Assembly: GCA_028274465.1 (NCBI GenBank)
Contig: CM051456.1
Span: forward strand, 50,025,011 to 50,089,010
DNA length: 64,000 nt
Reading direction: 5' to 3'
Origin: Plantago ovata
Lineage: Eukaryota; Streptophyta; Magnoliopsida; Lamiales; Plantaginaceae
The notes below the pieces were generated by a model that saw only the letters and a list, made by a program, of their open reading frames with translations, searched no databases and was not told the origin of the DNA. Below are positions 53,101 to 64,000 of the stretch, in pieces (within the stretch, counting starts at the first letter, position 1; each line of letters starts with the position of its first letter). The position numbers and the translations under genes are program-made.

Positions 53101-56100
53101 GGATATCACTCTAAATAGCAATGAATGAATCAATAGATGACAAATCTAGTTTGTAAGGGTAATGGAAAGGTTAGTTTCAGCTATAGTACTTGTAGTTAGT
53201 TCTCTCCTATGTTTGCAGAAACGGATATCATAATGGAACACTCTAAATAGCAATATAACTAATCTAGTGATCTAGTAGTTGTTCTAGATAAAGGGAAGAC
53301 GTACAATTAATTCTTTACATGGGATTGTAACTTTTATCTACCGAAAGCAATAGAAAGTGGATAAATGAATCAATAGTTGACCAATCTAGTTTGTAAGGGT
53401 AACGAAAATGTTAGTTTCAACTATAGAACTTGTAGTTAGTTATCTCCTATGTTTGCGAAAAGGCATATCATAACGGAAAACTCTATATAGCAACCTAACT
53501 AATCTAGTGATCTAGTTGTTGTTCTAGATAGACGGAAGACATACAACTCATTCTTTACATGGGATTGTATGTTTCATCTAACTAAAGCAATAGAAAGTGG
53601 ATGAATGAATTAATAGATGACTAATCTAGTTTGTAAGGGTAATGGAAAAGATTTGTTTCAGCTCTAGTACTTGTAGTTAGTTCTCTCCTATGTTTGAGGA
53701 AAGGGATATCATAATGGAATACTCCATATGGAAATCTAACTAATCTAGTGATCTAGTTGTTGTTCTAGATAAAGGGAAGACTTACAACTCATTCTTTCCA
53801 TGGGATTTTATCTTTCGTCTACCTAAAGCAATAGAAAGTGGATGAATGAATCAATAGATGACTAATCTAGTTTGTAAGGGTAATGGAAAGTTTAATTTCA
53901 AGTATAGCACTTGTAGTTAGTTCTCTCCTACGTTTGAGGAAGGAGATATCATAGTGGAACACTCTAAATAGCAATCTAACTAATCTAGTTATCTAGTAGT
54001 TGTCTAGATAAAGGGAAGACATAATACTCATTCTTTACATGAGATTGTATCTTTCATCTAGCTAAAGCAATAGAAACTGGATGAATGAATCAATAGATGA
54101 CTAATCTAGTTTGTAAGGGCAATGGAAAGGTTAGTTTCAGCTATAGTACTTGTAGTTAGTTCTCTGCTATGTTTGAGGAAAGGGATATCATAATGGAACA
54201 CTCTATATAGCAATATAACTAATCTAGGGATCTAGTTGTTGTTCTAGATAAAGAGAAGACATACAACTCATTCTTTACATGGGATTGTATCTTTCAATCA
54301 CCTAAAACAATAGAAAGTGGATGAATGAATCAATAGATGACTAATCTAGTTTTGTAAGGGTAACGGAAAGGTTAGTTTCATATATAGTACTTGTAGTTAG
54401 TTCTCTCCTATTTTTACGGAAAGGGATATCATAACGGAATACTCTATATAGCAGCCAAACTAATCTAGTGATCTAGTTGTTGTTCTAGATAGAGAGACGA
54501 CATACAACTCATTCTTTCAATGGGATTTTATCTTTCATCTACCTAAAGCAATAGAAAGTGGATGAATGAATCAATAGATGACTAATCTAGTTTGTAAGGG
54601 TAATGGAAAGTTTAGTTTCAAGTATAGTACTAGTAGTTAGTTATCTCCTATGTTTGAGGAAAGGGATATCATAATGGAACACTCTATATTGCAATGTAAC
54701 TAATCTAGGGATCTACTTGTTGTTCTAGATAAAGGGAAGACATACAACTCACTCTTTACGTGGGATTGTATCTTTCGTCTACCTAAAGCAATAGAAAGTG
54801 GATGAATGAATCAATAGATGACTAATCTAGTTTGTAAGGGCAATGGAAAGGTTAGTTTCAGCTATAGTACTTGTAGTTAGTTCTCTGCTATGTTTGAGGA
54901 AAGGGATATCATAATGGAACACTCTATATAGCAATATAACTAATCTAGGGATCTAGTTGTTGTTCTAGATAAAGAGAAGACATACAACTCATTCTTTACA
55001 TGGGATTGTATCTTTCAATCACCTAAAACAATAGAAAGTGGATGAATGAATCAATAGATGACTAATCTAGTTTTGTAAGGGTAACGGAAAGGTTAGTTTC
55101 ATCTATAGTACTTGTAGTTAGTTCTCTCCTATTTTTACGGAAAGGGATATCATAACGGAATACTCTATATAGCAGCCAAACTAATCTAGTGATCTAGTTG
55201 TTGTTCTAGATAGAGAGACGACATACAACTCATTCTTTACATGGGATTGTATGTTTATCTACCTAAAGCAACAGAAAGTGGATGAATGAATTAATAGATG
55301 ACTAATCTAGTTTGTAAGGGTAATAGAAAGGTTAGTTTCAACTATAGTACTTGTAGTTAGTTCTCTCCTATGTTTGAGGAAAGGGATATTATAATGGAAC
55401 ACTCTATATTGCAATGTAACTAATCTAGGGATCTAGTTGTTGTTCTAGATAAAGGGAAGACATAAAACTCATTGTTTACATGGGATTGTATCTTTCGTCT
55501 ACCTAATGCACTAGAAAGTGGATGAATGAATCAATAGATGACTAATCTAGTTTCTAAGGGCAATGGAAAGGTTAGTTTCACTATAGTACTTTTAGTTAGT
55601 TCTCTCCTATGTTTGAGGAAAGGGATATCATAATGGAACACTCTATATAGCAATCTAACTAATTTAAGGATCTAATAGTTGTTCTAGATAAATGGAAGAC
55701 ACGCAACTCATTTGTTACTTGGGATTTTATCTTAGATATACTTAAAGTAATAAAAAGTTCATGAATGAATCATCTAGTTAGTAGGGCAATAGAAAGGTTA
55801 GCTTCAATGGACTCTTTAGCTTGCTCATTAACGAAGTAAGGGAACTTCTTATTTGATTGGGTATATAACTCTAGTACTTGTAGTTAGTTCTCTCCTATTT
55901 TTGCGGAAAGGGATATCATAACGGAACACTCTATATAGAAATCTAGCTCATCTAGTGATCTTGTTGTTGTTCTAGATAAAGGGAAGACATACAATTCATT
56001 CTTTACATGGGATTGTATCTTTACTCTACCTAAAGCAATAGAAAGTGGATGAATGAATCAATAGATGACTAAACTAGTTTTTAAGGGTTACGGAAAGGTT

Positions 56101-59100
56101 AGTTTCAACTATAGTACTTGTAGTTAGTTCTCTCCTCTTTTTACGGAAAGGGATATCATAACGGAATATTCTATATAGCAACCAAACTAAGCAACCAAAC
56201 TAATCTAGTGATCTAGTTGTTGTTCTAGATAGAGGGAAGACATACAACTCATTCTTTACATAGGATTGTATGTTTCATCTGACTAAAGCAATAGAAAGTG
56301 GATGAATGAATTAATAGATGACTAATCTAGCTTTTAAGGGTAATGGAAAGGTTTGTTTCAGCTCTAGTACTTGTAGTTAGTGCTCTCCTATGTTTGAGGA
56401 AAGGGATATCATAATGGAAAACTCTATATGGCAATCTAACTAATCTAGTTATCTAGGTGTTGTTCTAGATAAAGGGAAGACATACAACTAATTATTTCCA
56501 TGGGATTTTATCTTTCGTCTACCTAAAGCAGTAGAAAGTGGATGGATGAATCAATAGATGACTAATCTAGTTTGTAAGGGAAGTGGAAAGGTTAGTTTCA
56601 GCTATAGTACTTGTAGTTAGTTCTCTTCTATGTTTGAGGAAAGGGATATCATAATGGAACACTCTCTATAGCAATCTAACTAATCTAATGATCTAGTAGT
56701 TGTGTCTAGATAAAGGGAAGACATACAACTCATTTGTTACTTGGGATTTTATCTTAGATATAAAGTAATAAAAAGTGGATGAATGAATCATCTAGTTAGT
56801 AGGGCAATAGAAAGGTTAGTTTCAATGGACTCTTTATCTTGCTCATTAACGAAGCAAGGGAACTTGTTGTTAGTTCTCTCCTAAAGCAATTGGGTATATA
56901 ACTCTAGTACTTGTTGTTAGTTCTCTCCTATGTTAGCAGAAAGGCATATCATAACGAAAAACTCTATATAGCAGCCTAACAAATCTAGTGATCTAGTTGT
57001 TGTTCTAGATAGAGGGAAGACATACAACTCATTCTTTACATGGGATTGTATGGTTCATCTAACTAAAGCAATAGAAGGTGGATGAATGAATTAATAGATG
57101 ACTAATCTAGTTTGTAAGGGTAATGGAAAAGATTTGTTTCAGCTCTAGTACTTGTAGTTAGTTCTCTCCTATGTTTGAGGAAAGGGATATCATAGTGGAA
57201 CACTCTATATGGAAATCTAACTAATCTAGTGATCTAGTTGTTGTTCTAGATAAAGGGAAGACTTACAACTCATTCTTTCCATGGGATTTTATCTTTCGTC
57301 TACCTAAAGCAATAGAAAGTGGATGAATGAATCAATAGATGACTAATCTAGTTTGTAAGGGTAATGGAAAGTTTAATTTCAAGTATAGTACTTTTAGTTA
57401 GTTATCTCCTATGTTTGAGGAAAGGGATATCATAATGGAACACTCTATATAGCAATATAACTAATCTAGGGATCTAGTTGTTGTTCTAGATAAAGGGAAG
57501 ACATACAACTCATTCTTTACAAGGGATTGTATCTTTCATCCACCTAAAACAATAGAAAGTGGATGAATGAATCAATAGATGACTAATCTAGTTTTGTAAG
57601 GGTAACGGAAAGGTTAGTTTCATCTATAGAACTTGTAGTTAGTTCTCTCCTATTTTTACGGAAAGGGATATCATAACGGAATACTCTATATAGCAACCAA
57701 ACTAATCTAGTGATCTAGTTGTTTTTCTAGATAGAGAGACGACATACAACTCATTCTTTACATGAGATTGTATGTTTCATCTACCTAAAGCAACAGAAAG
57801 TGGATGAATGAATTAATAGATGACTAATCTAGTTTGTAAGGGTAATAGAAAGGTTAGTTTGAGCTATAGTACTTGTAGTTAGTTCTCTCCTATGTTTGAG
57901 GAAAGGGATATTATAATGGAACACTCTATATTGCAATGTAACTAATCTAGGGATCTAGTTGTTGTTCTAGATAAAGGGAAGAAATAAAACTCATTCTTTA
58001 CATGGGATTGTATCTTTCGTCTACCTAATGCACTAGAAAGTGGATGAATGAATCAATAGATGACTAATCTAGTTTCTAAGGGCAATGGAAAGGTTAGTTT
58101 CAACTATAGTACTTTTAGTTAGTTCTCTCCTATGTTTGAGGAAAGGGATATCATAATGGAACACTCTATATAGCAATCTAACTAATTTAAGGATCTAATA
58201 GTTGTTCTAGATAAATGGAAGACACGCAACTCATTTGTTACTTGGGATTTTATCTTAGATATACTTAAAGTAATAAAAAGTTCATGAATGAATCATCTAG
58301 TTAGTAGGGCAATAGAAAGGTTAGCTTCAATGGACTCTTTAGCTTGCTCATTAACGAAGTAAGGGAACTTCTTATTCGATTGGGTATATAACTCTAGTAC
58401 TTGTAGTTAGTTCTCTCCTATTTTTGCGGGAAGGGATATCATAACGGAACACTCTATATAGAAATCTAGCTCATCTAGTGATCTTGTTGTTGTTCTAGAT
58501 AAAGGGAAGACATACAATTCATTCTTTACATGGGATTGTATCTTTACTCTACCTAAAGCAATAGAAAGTGGATGAATGAATCAATAGATGACTAAACTAG
58601 TTTTTAAGGGTTACGGAAAGGTTAGTTTCAACTATAGTACTTGTAGTTAGTTCTCTCCTCTTTTTACGGAAAGGGATATCATAACGGAATATTCTATATA
58701 GCAACCAAACTAAGCAACCAAACTAATCTAGTGATCTAGTTGTTGTTCTAGATAGAGGGAAGACATACAACTCATTCTTTAAATGGGATTGTATGGTTCA
58801 TCTATCTAAAGCAATAGAAAGTGGATGACTGATCTAGTTTGTAAGGGTAATGGAAAGGTTAGTTTCAGCTATAGTACTTGTAGTTAGTTCTCTATTTTTG
58901 CGGAAAGGAATATCATAACGAAACACTCTATATAGCTATCTAACTAATCTAGTGATCTAGTTATTGTTCTAGATAAAGGGAAGACATACAACTCATTCTT
59001 TACATGGGATTGTATCTTTCGTCTACCTAAAGCAATAGAAAGTGGATGAATGAATCAATAGATGACTAATCTAGTTTGTAAGGGAAATGGAAAGGTTAGT

Positions 59101-60730
59101 TTCAGCTATAGTACTTGTAGTTAGTTCTCTGCTATGTTTGAGGAAATGGATATCATAATGGAACACTTTATATAGTAATCTAACTAATCTAGGGATCTAG
59201 TTGATGTTCCTGATAAAGGGAAGAAGACATACAACTCATTCTTTACATGGGATTGTATCTTTCATCTACCTAAAGCAATAGAAAGTGGATGAATGAATCA
59301 ATAAATGACTAATCTAGTTTTGTAAGGGTAACGGAAAGGTTAGTTTCATCTATAGTACTTGTAGTTAGTTCTCTCCTATGTTTGAGGAAAGGGATATCAT
59401 AATGGAACACTCTAAATAGCAATCTAACTAATCTATAGATCTGGTAGTTGTTCTAGATAAAGGGAAGACATACATCTCATGCTTTACATGGGATTGTATC
59501 TTTCATCAACCTAAAGCAATAGAAAGTTGATGAATGAATTAATAGATGACTAATCTAGTTTGTAAGTAAGGGTAAAGGAAAGGTTAGTTTCAGCTATAGT
59601 ACTTGTAGTTAGTTATCTCCTATGTTTGAGGAAAGGGATATCATAATGGAACACTCTAAATAGCAATGAATGAATCAATAGATGACTAATCTAGTTTGTA
59701 AGGGTAATGGAAAGGTTAGTTTCAGCTATAGTACTTGTAGTTAGTTCTCTCCTATGTTTGCAGAAACGGATATCATAATGGAACACTCTAAATAGCAATC
59801 TAACTAATCTAGTGATCTAGTAGTTGTTCTAGATAAAGGGAAGACGTACAATTAATTCTTTACATGGGATTGTAACTTTTATCTACCTAAAGCAATAGAA
59901 AGTGGATAAATGAATCAATAGTTGACCAATCTAGTTTGTAAGGGTAACGAAAAGGTTAGTTTCAACTATAGTACTTGTAGTTAGTTATTTCCTATGTTTG
60001 CGAAAAGGCATATCATAACGGAAAACTCTATATAGCAACCTAACTAATCTAGTGATCTAGTTGTTGTTCTAGATAGACGGAAGACATACAACTCATTCTT
60101 TACATGGGATTGTATCTTTCGTCTACCTAAAGCAATAGAAAGTTGATAAATGAATCAATAGATGACTAATCAAGTTTGTAAGGGCAATGGAAAGGTTAGT
60201 TTCAGCTATAGTAGTTGTAGTTAGTTCTCTGCTATGTTTGAGGAAAGGGATATCATAATGGAACACTCTATATAACAATCTAACTAATCTAGGGATCTAG
60301 TTGTTGTTCTAGATAAAGGGAAGACATACAACTCATTCTTTACATGGGATTGTTTCTTTCGTCTACCTAAAGCAATAGAACGTGGATGAATGAATCAATA
60401 GATGACTAATCTAGTTTGTAAGGGAAATGGAAAGGTTAGTTTCAGCTATAGTACTTGTAGTTAGTTCTCTTCTATGTTTGAGGAAAGCGATATCATAATG
60501 GAACACTCTCTATAGCAATCTAACTAATCTAAGGACCTAGTAGTTGTTCTAGATAAAGGGAAGACATACAACTCATTTGTTACTTGGGATTTTATCTTAG
60601 ATATAAAGTAATAAAAAGTGGATGAATGAAACATCTAGTTAGTAGGGCAACAGAAAGGTTAGTTTCAATGGACTCTTTAGCTTGCTCATTAACGAAGAAA
60701 GGGAACTTCTTATTCGATTGGGTATATAAC
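38105..60730 (+). repeat. Satellite array, direct orientation, about 240-bp monomers
   Basis: About 94 monomers in tandem. The word CAATAGATGACTAATCTAG recurs at 240-bp steps at the start (for example 38581, 38821, 39061, 39301). Each monomer contains GTTAGTTCTCTCCTATG, GGGATATCATAA and a hairpin ATCTAGTTGTTGTTCTAGAT. Monomers differ at several percent of sites and a few are shortened. A variant carrying GCTTGCTCATTAACGAAG and CTTATTCGATTGGG replaces part of the unit at 12 places. Multi-kilobase blocks are repeated within the array. No open frame of 60 or more codons is present. I do not recognise the satellite family; the unit is not derived from the retroelements in the window as far as I can see. 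Confidence 0.95.
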
Positions 60731-63558
60731 TAGATTAGTTAGATTGCTATTTAGAGTGTTCCACTATGATATCTCCTTCCTCAAACATAGGAGAGAACTA
60801 ACTACAAGTACTATAGTTGAAAATAACCTTTCCAATACCCGTACAAACTAGATGTCATCTATTGATTCATTCATCCAGTTTCTATTGCTTTAGGTAGATG
60901 AAAGATACAATCCCATGTAAAGAATGAGTTGTATGTCATCCCTTTATCTAGAACAACTACTAGATAACAAGATTTGTTAGATTGTGTTCCACTATGATAT
61001 CTCCTTCCTCAAACATAGGAGAGAACTAACTACAAGTACTATAGTTGAGACTAACCTTTCCAATACCCTTACAAACTAGATGTCATCTATTGATTCATTC
61101 ATCCACTTTCTATTGCTTTAGGTAGATGAAAGATACAATCACATGTAAAGAATGAGTTGTATGTCTTCCCTTTATCTAGAACAACTACTAGATAACGAGA
61201 TTAGTTAGATTACTATTTAGAGAGTTCCACTATGATATCTCCTTCCTCAAACATAGGAGAGAACTAACTACAAGTACTATAGTTGAAACTAACCTTTCCA
61301 ATAACCTTACAAACTAGATGTCATCTATTCATTCATTCATCCACTTTCTATTGCTTTAGGTAGATGAAAGATACAATACCATGTAAAGAATGAGTTGTAT
61401 GTCTTCCCTTTATCTAGAACAACTACTAGATAACTAGATTAGTTAGATTGCTATTTAGAGTGTTCCACTATGATATCTCATTCCTCAAACATAGGAGAGA
61501 ACTAACTACAAGTACTATAGTTGAGACTAACCTTTCCAATACCCTTACAAACTAGATGTCATCTATTGATTCATTCATCCACTTTCTATTGCTTTAGGTA
61601 GATGAAAGATACAATCTCATGTAAAGAATGAGTTGTATGTCTTCCCTTTATCTAGAACAACTACTAGATAACTAGATTAGTTAGATTGCTATTTAGAGTG
61701 TTCCACTATGATATCTCCTTCCTCAAACATAGGAGAGAACTAACTACAAGTACTATAGTTGAAACTAACCTTTCCAATACCCTTACAAACTAGATGTCAT
61801 CTATTGATTCATTCGTCCAGTTTCTATTGCTTAGGTAGATGAAAGATACAATCCCATGTAAAGAATGAGTTGTATGTCTTCCCTTTATCTAGAACAACTA
61901 CTAGATAACTAGATTAGTTAGATTGCTATTTAGTGTGTTCCACTATGATATCTCCTTCCTCAAACATAGGAGAGAACTAACTACAAGTACTATAGTTGAA
62001 ACTAACCTTTTCAATACCCTTATAAACTAGATGTCATCTATTGATTCATTCATCCAGTTTCTATTGCTTTAGGTAGATGAAAGATACAATCCCATATAAA
62101 GAATGGGTTGTATGTCTTCTCTTTATCTAGATCAACTACTAGATAACTAGATTTGTTAGATTGTGTTCCACTATGATATCTCCTTCCTCAAACATAGGAG
62201 ATAACTAACTACAAGTGCTATAGTTGAAACTAACCTTTCCAATACCCTTACAAACTAGATGTCATCTATTGATTCATTCATCCACTTTCTATTGCTTTGG
62301 GTAGATGAAAGATATAATCCTATGTAAAGAATGAGTTGTATGTCTTCCCTTTATCTAGAACAACTACTAGATAACTAGATTAGTTAGATTGCTATTTAGA
62401 GTGTTCCACTATGATATCTCCTTCCTCAAACATAGGAGAGAACTAACTACAAGTACTATAGTTGAAAATAACCTTTCCAATACCCTTACAAACTAGATGT
62501 CATCTATTGATTCATTCATCCAGTTTCTATTGCTTTAGGTAGATGAAAGATACAATCCCATGTAAAGAATGAGTTGTATGCTATAGAACAACTACTATAG
62601 TTGAAACTAACCTTTCCAATACCCTTATGAACTAGATGTCATCTATTGATTCATTCATCCAGTTTCTATTGCTTTAGGTAGATGAAAGATACAATCCCAT
62701 ATAAAGAATGAGTTGTATGTCTTCCCTTTATCTAGATCAACTACTAGATAACTAGATTTGTTAGATTGTGTTCCACTATGATATCTCCTTCCTCAAACAT
62801 AGGAGAGAACTAACTACAAGTGCTATAGTTGAAACTAACCTTTCCAATACCCTTACAAACTAGATGTCATCAATTGATTCATTCATCCACTTTCTATTGC
62901 TTTAGGTAGATGAAAGATACAATCCTATGTAAAGAATGAGTTGTATGTCTTCCCTTTATCTAGAACAACTACTAGATAACTAGATTAGTTAGATTGATAT
63001 TTAGAGTGTTCCACTATGATATCTCCTTCCTCAAACATAGGAGAGAACTAACTACAAGTACTATAGTTGAAACTAACCTTTCCAATACCCTTACAAACTA
63101 GATGTCATCTATTGATTCATTAATCCATTCGATTGCTTTAGGTAGATGAAAGATACAATCCCAGTAAAAGAATGAGGTTATGTCATCCCTTATCTAGAAC
63201 AACTACTAGATAACAAAGATTTGTTAGATTGTGTTCCACTATGAGCTCCCTCCTCAACATAGGAGAGAACTAACTACAAGTCTATATTGATACTAACCTT
63301 TTCGCAATACCCTTAGCAACTAGATGTCATCTATTGATTCATTCATCCAATTTCTATTGCTTTGGGTGATGAAAGATAAATCCTATGTAAAGAATGAGTT
63401 GTGTGTTCTTCCCTTTATCTAGAAAACTACTAGATACACTAGATTAGTTAGATTGCTATTTTAGCGTGTCTCCACTAGATATCTCCTTCCTCCAAACTAG
63501 GAGAGAACTAACTATCCAGTACTATTAGTTGAAAATAACCTTTCCAATACCCTTAAAC
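60731..63558 (-). repeat. Satellite array, inverted block
   Basis: About 12 monomers of 226-240 bp, all in reverse orientation to the main array. The switch occurs at about 60730 after GGGTATATAAC. Two unit forms alternate irregularly: one with TTAGATTGCTATTTAGAGTGTTCC, one about 10 bp shorter with TTAGATTGTGTTCC. These units share marks (GGAGATATCATAGTGG, GATGACATCTAG in the forward reading) that differ from most monomers in the main array. From about 63120 to the gap there is an excess of single-base indels. Confidence 0.95.
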
Positions 63559-63658
63559 NNNNNNNNNNNNNNNNNNNNNNNNNNNNNNNNNNNNNNNNNN
63601 NNNNNNNNNNNNNNNNNNNNNNNNNNNNNNNNNNNNNNNNNNNNNNNNNNNNNNNNNN
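63559..63658. other. Assembly gap (100 N)
   Basis: Exactly 100 N, a conventional placeholder for a gap of unknown size between contigs. The satellite on the left and the LTR on the right should not be assumed adjacent. Confidence 0.98.
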
Positions 63659-64000
63659 AAGGTTTCCGGATAGGATTTGGAGTCTAGGGGTCGAATCTGG
63701 AGGTTAGAAGGCCATTAGAAGTCTGAAACCGAGTCCGAAAAGGTGAAGAAATCCAAATCCGCGTCGAAAACGCGGAAATTCCGCGTTTATACTGTGGGGC
63801 GAACCGCCCCAGAAGAAATTCGGGCCTATATATAGTTGCAAGTTTTCTCTCCGAAAATCATATCTTTCCAAGCCTACTTTCTCACCTCTCTCTATAGTTT
63901 TAGGTAGGAACTTCCCGGGGCCTGTCCTGGGAGTTCCATAGCTTAGGTGATACTTTTTCATAGCAGATTGGAGCGCGTAGGATCACAATCATCCAGAGAT
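63659..64000 (+). repeat. Partial LTR of the G1/G2 family
   Basis: Plus-strand sequence aligns with G2 5' LTR 13063-13455 from AAGGTTTCCGGATAGGATTTG on. It includes one hairpin TGGGGCGAACCGCCCCA at about 63794-63810, the TATA box CTATATATAG at 63826-63835 and the CT-rich leader. It lacks most of the hairpin cluster seen in G1 and G2. It runs past the window end. Confidence 0.9.

Noticed and set aside
38105..63558. CRISPR-like array of repeats and spacers
   Set aside because: Repeat units are about 240 bp and the whole unit is repeated, with no short repeat plus unique spacer structure. This is a plant satellite.

Overview
This window is transposon-packed plant nuclear DNA, most likely pericentromeric or other heterochromatin. 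It holds no recognisable single-copy host gene, rRNA, tRNA gene or bacterial-type operon. The plant assignment rests on Athila-like Ty3/gypsy elements with a primer-binding site for tRNA-Asp, a Ty1/copia family with a tRNA-iMet primer site, plant-only retroelement accessory ORFs, and a 25 kb satellite array of about 240-bp monomers. The species cannot be named from the sequence. In the text C1 and C2 are Ty1/copia elements and G1 to G4 are Ty3/gypsy elements.

Layout: 1-841 is unclassified AT/pyrimidine-rich DNA. 842-12256 is C1, a copia element on the minus strand, split by G1 (2982-11682, plus strand, two 1205-bp LTRs, target duplication AGGTC). 12257-26580 is G3, an Athila-like element on the minus strand, split by G2 (12837-21136, plus strand, LTRs of 1256-1257 bp, target duplication ATATC). 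26581-28535 carries broken copies of a retroelement accessory ORF. About 28536-31735 is C2, a 5' LTR, tRNA-iMet primer site and gag of the same copia family as C1. 31816-38104 is G4, a gypsy element with LTR, gag, protease and an intact 429-codon accessory ORF, cut off on the right by the satellite. 38105-60730 is satellite in direct orientation and 60731-63558 is the same satellite inverted. 63559-63658 is a 100-N assembly gap, and 63659-64000 is part of an LTR of the G1/G2 family.

How the pieces relate: G1 and G3 carry gag-pro-RT-RNase H-integrase but both are broken (0.7 kb RT deletion and many stops in G1; frameshifts and a mutated RT active site in G3). G2 and G4 carry only gag, protease and a third ORF, so they would need polymerase and integrase from another element. 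G2 looks like a mosaic: its LTRs, 5' leader and 3' non-coding region match G1, while its gag-pro-ORF3 body matches G4.

The most interesting signal is a set of GC-rich hairpin clusters with a GCG-NNN-CGC core. Every gypsy element here carries them, internally and (where an LTR is present) in the LTR just upstream of the transcription start region. Arm sequences are element-specific but shared between the two sites of one element. A second, separate hairpin with two compensatory base-pair changes lies 43-44 nt after the protease stop in G2 and G4. The satellite has multi-kilobase higher-order duplications and an orientation switch. All homology calls were made by reading the translations and repeats; no database search was run.
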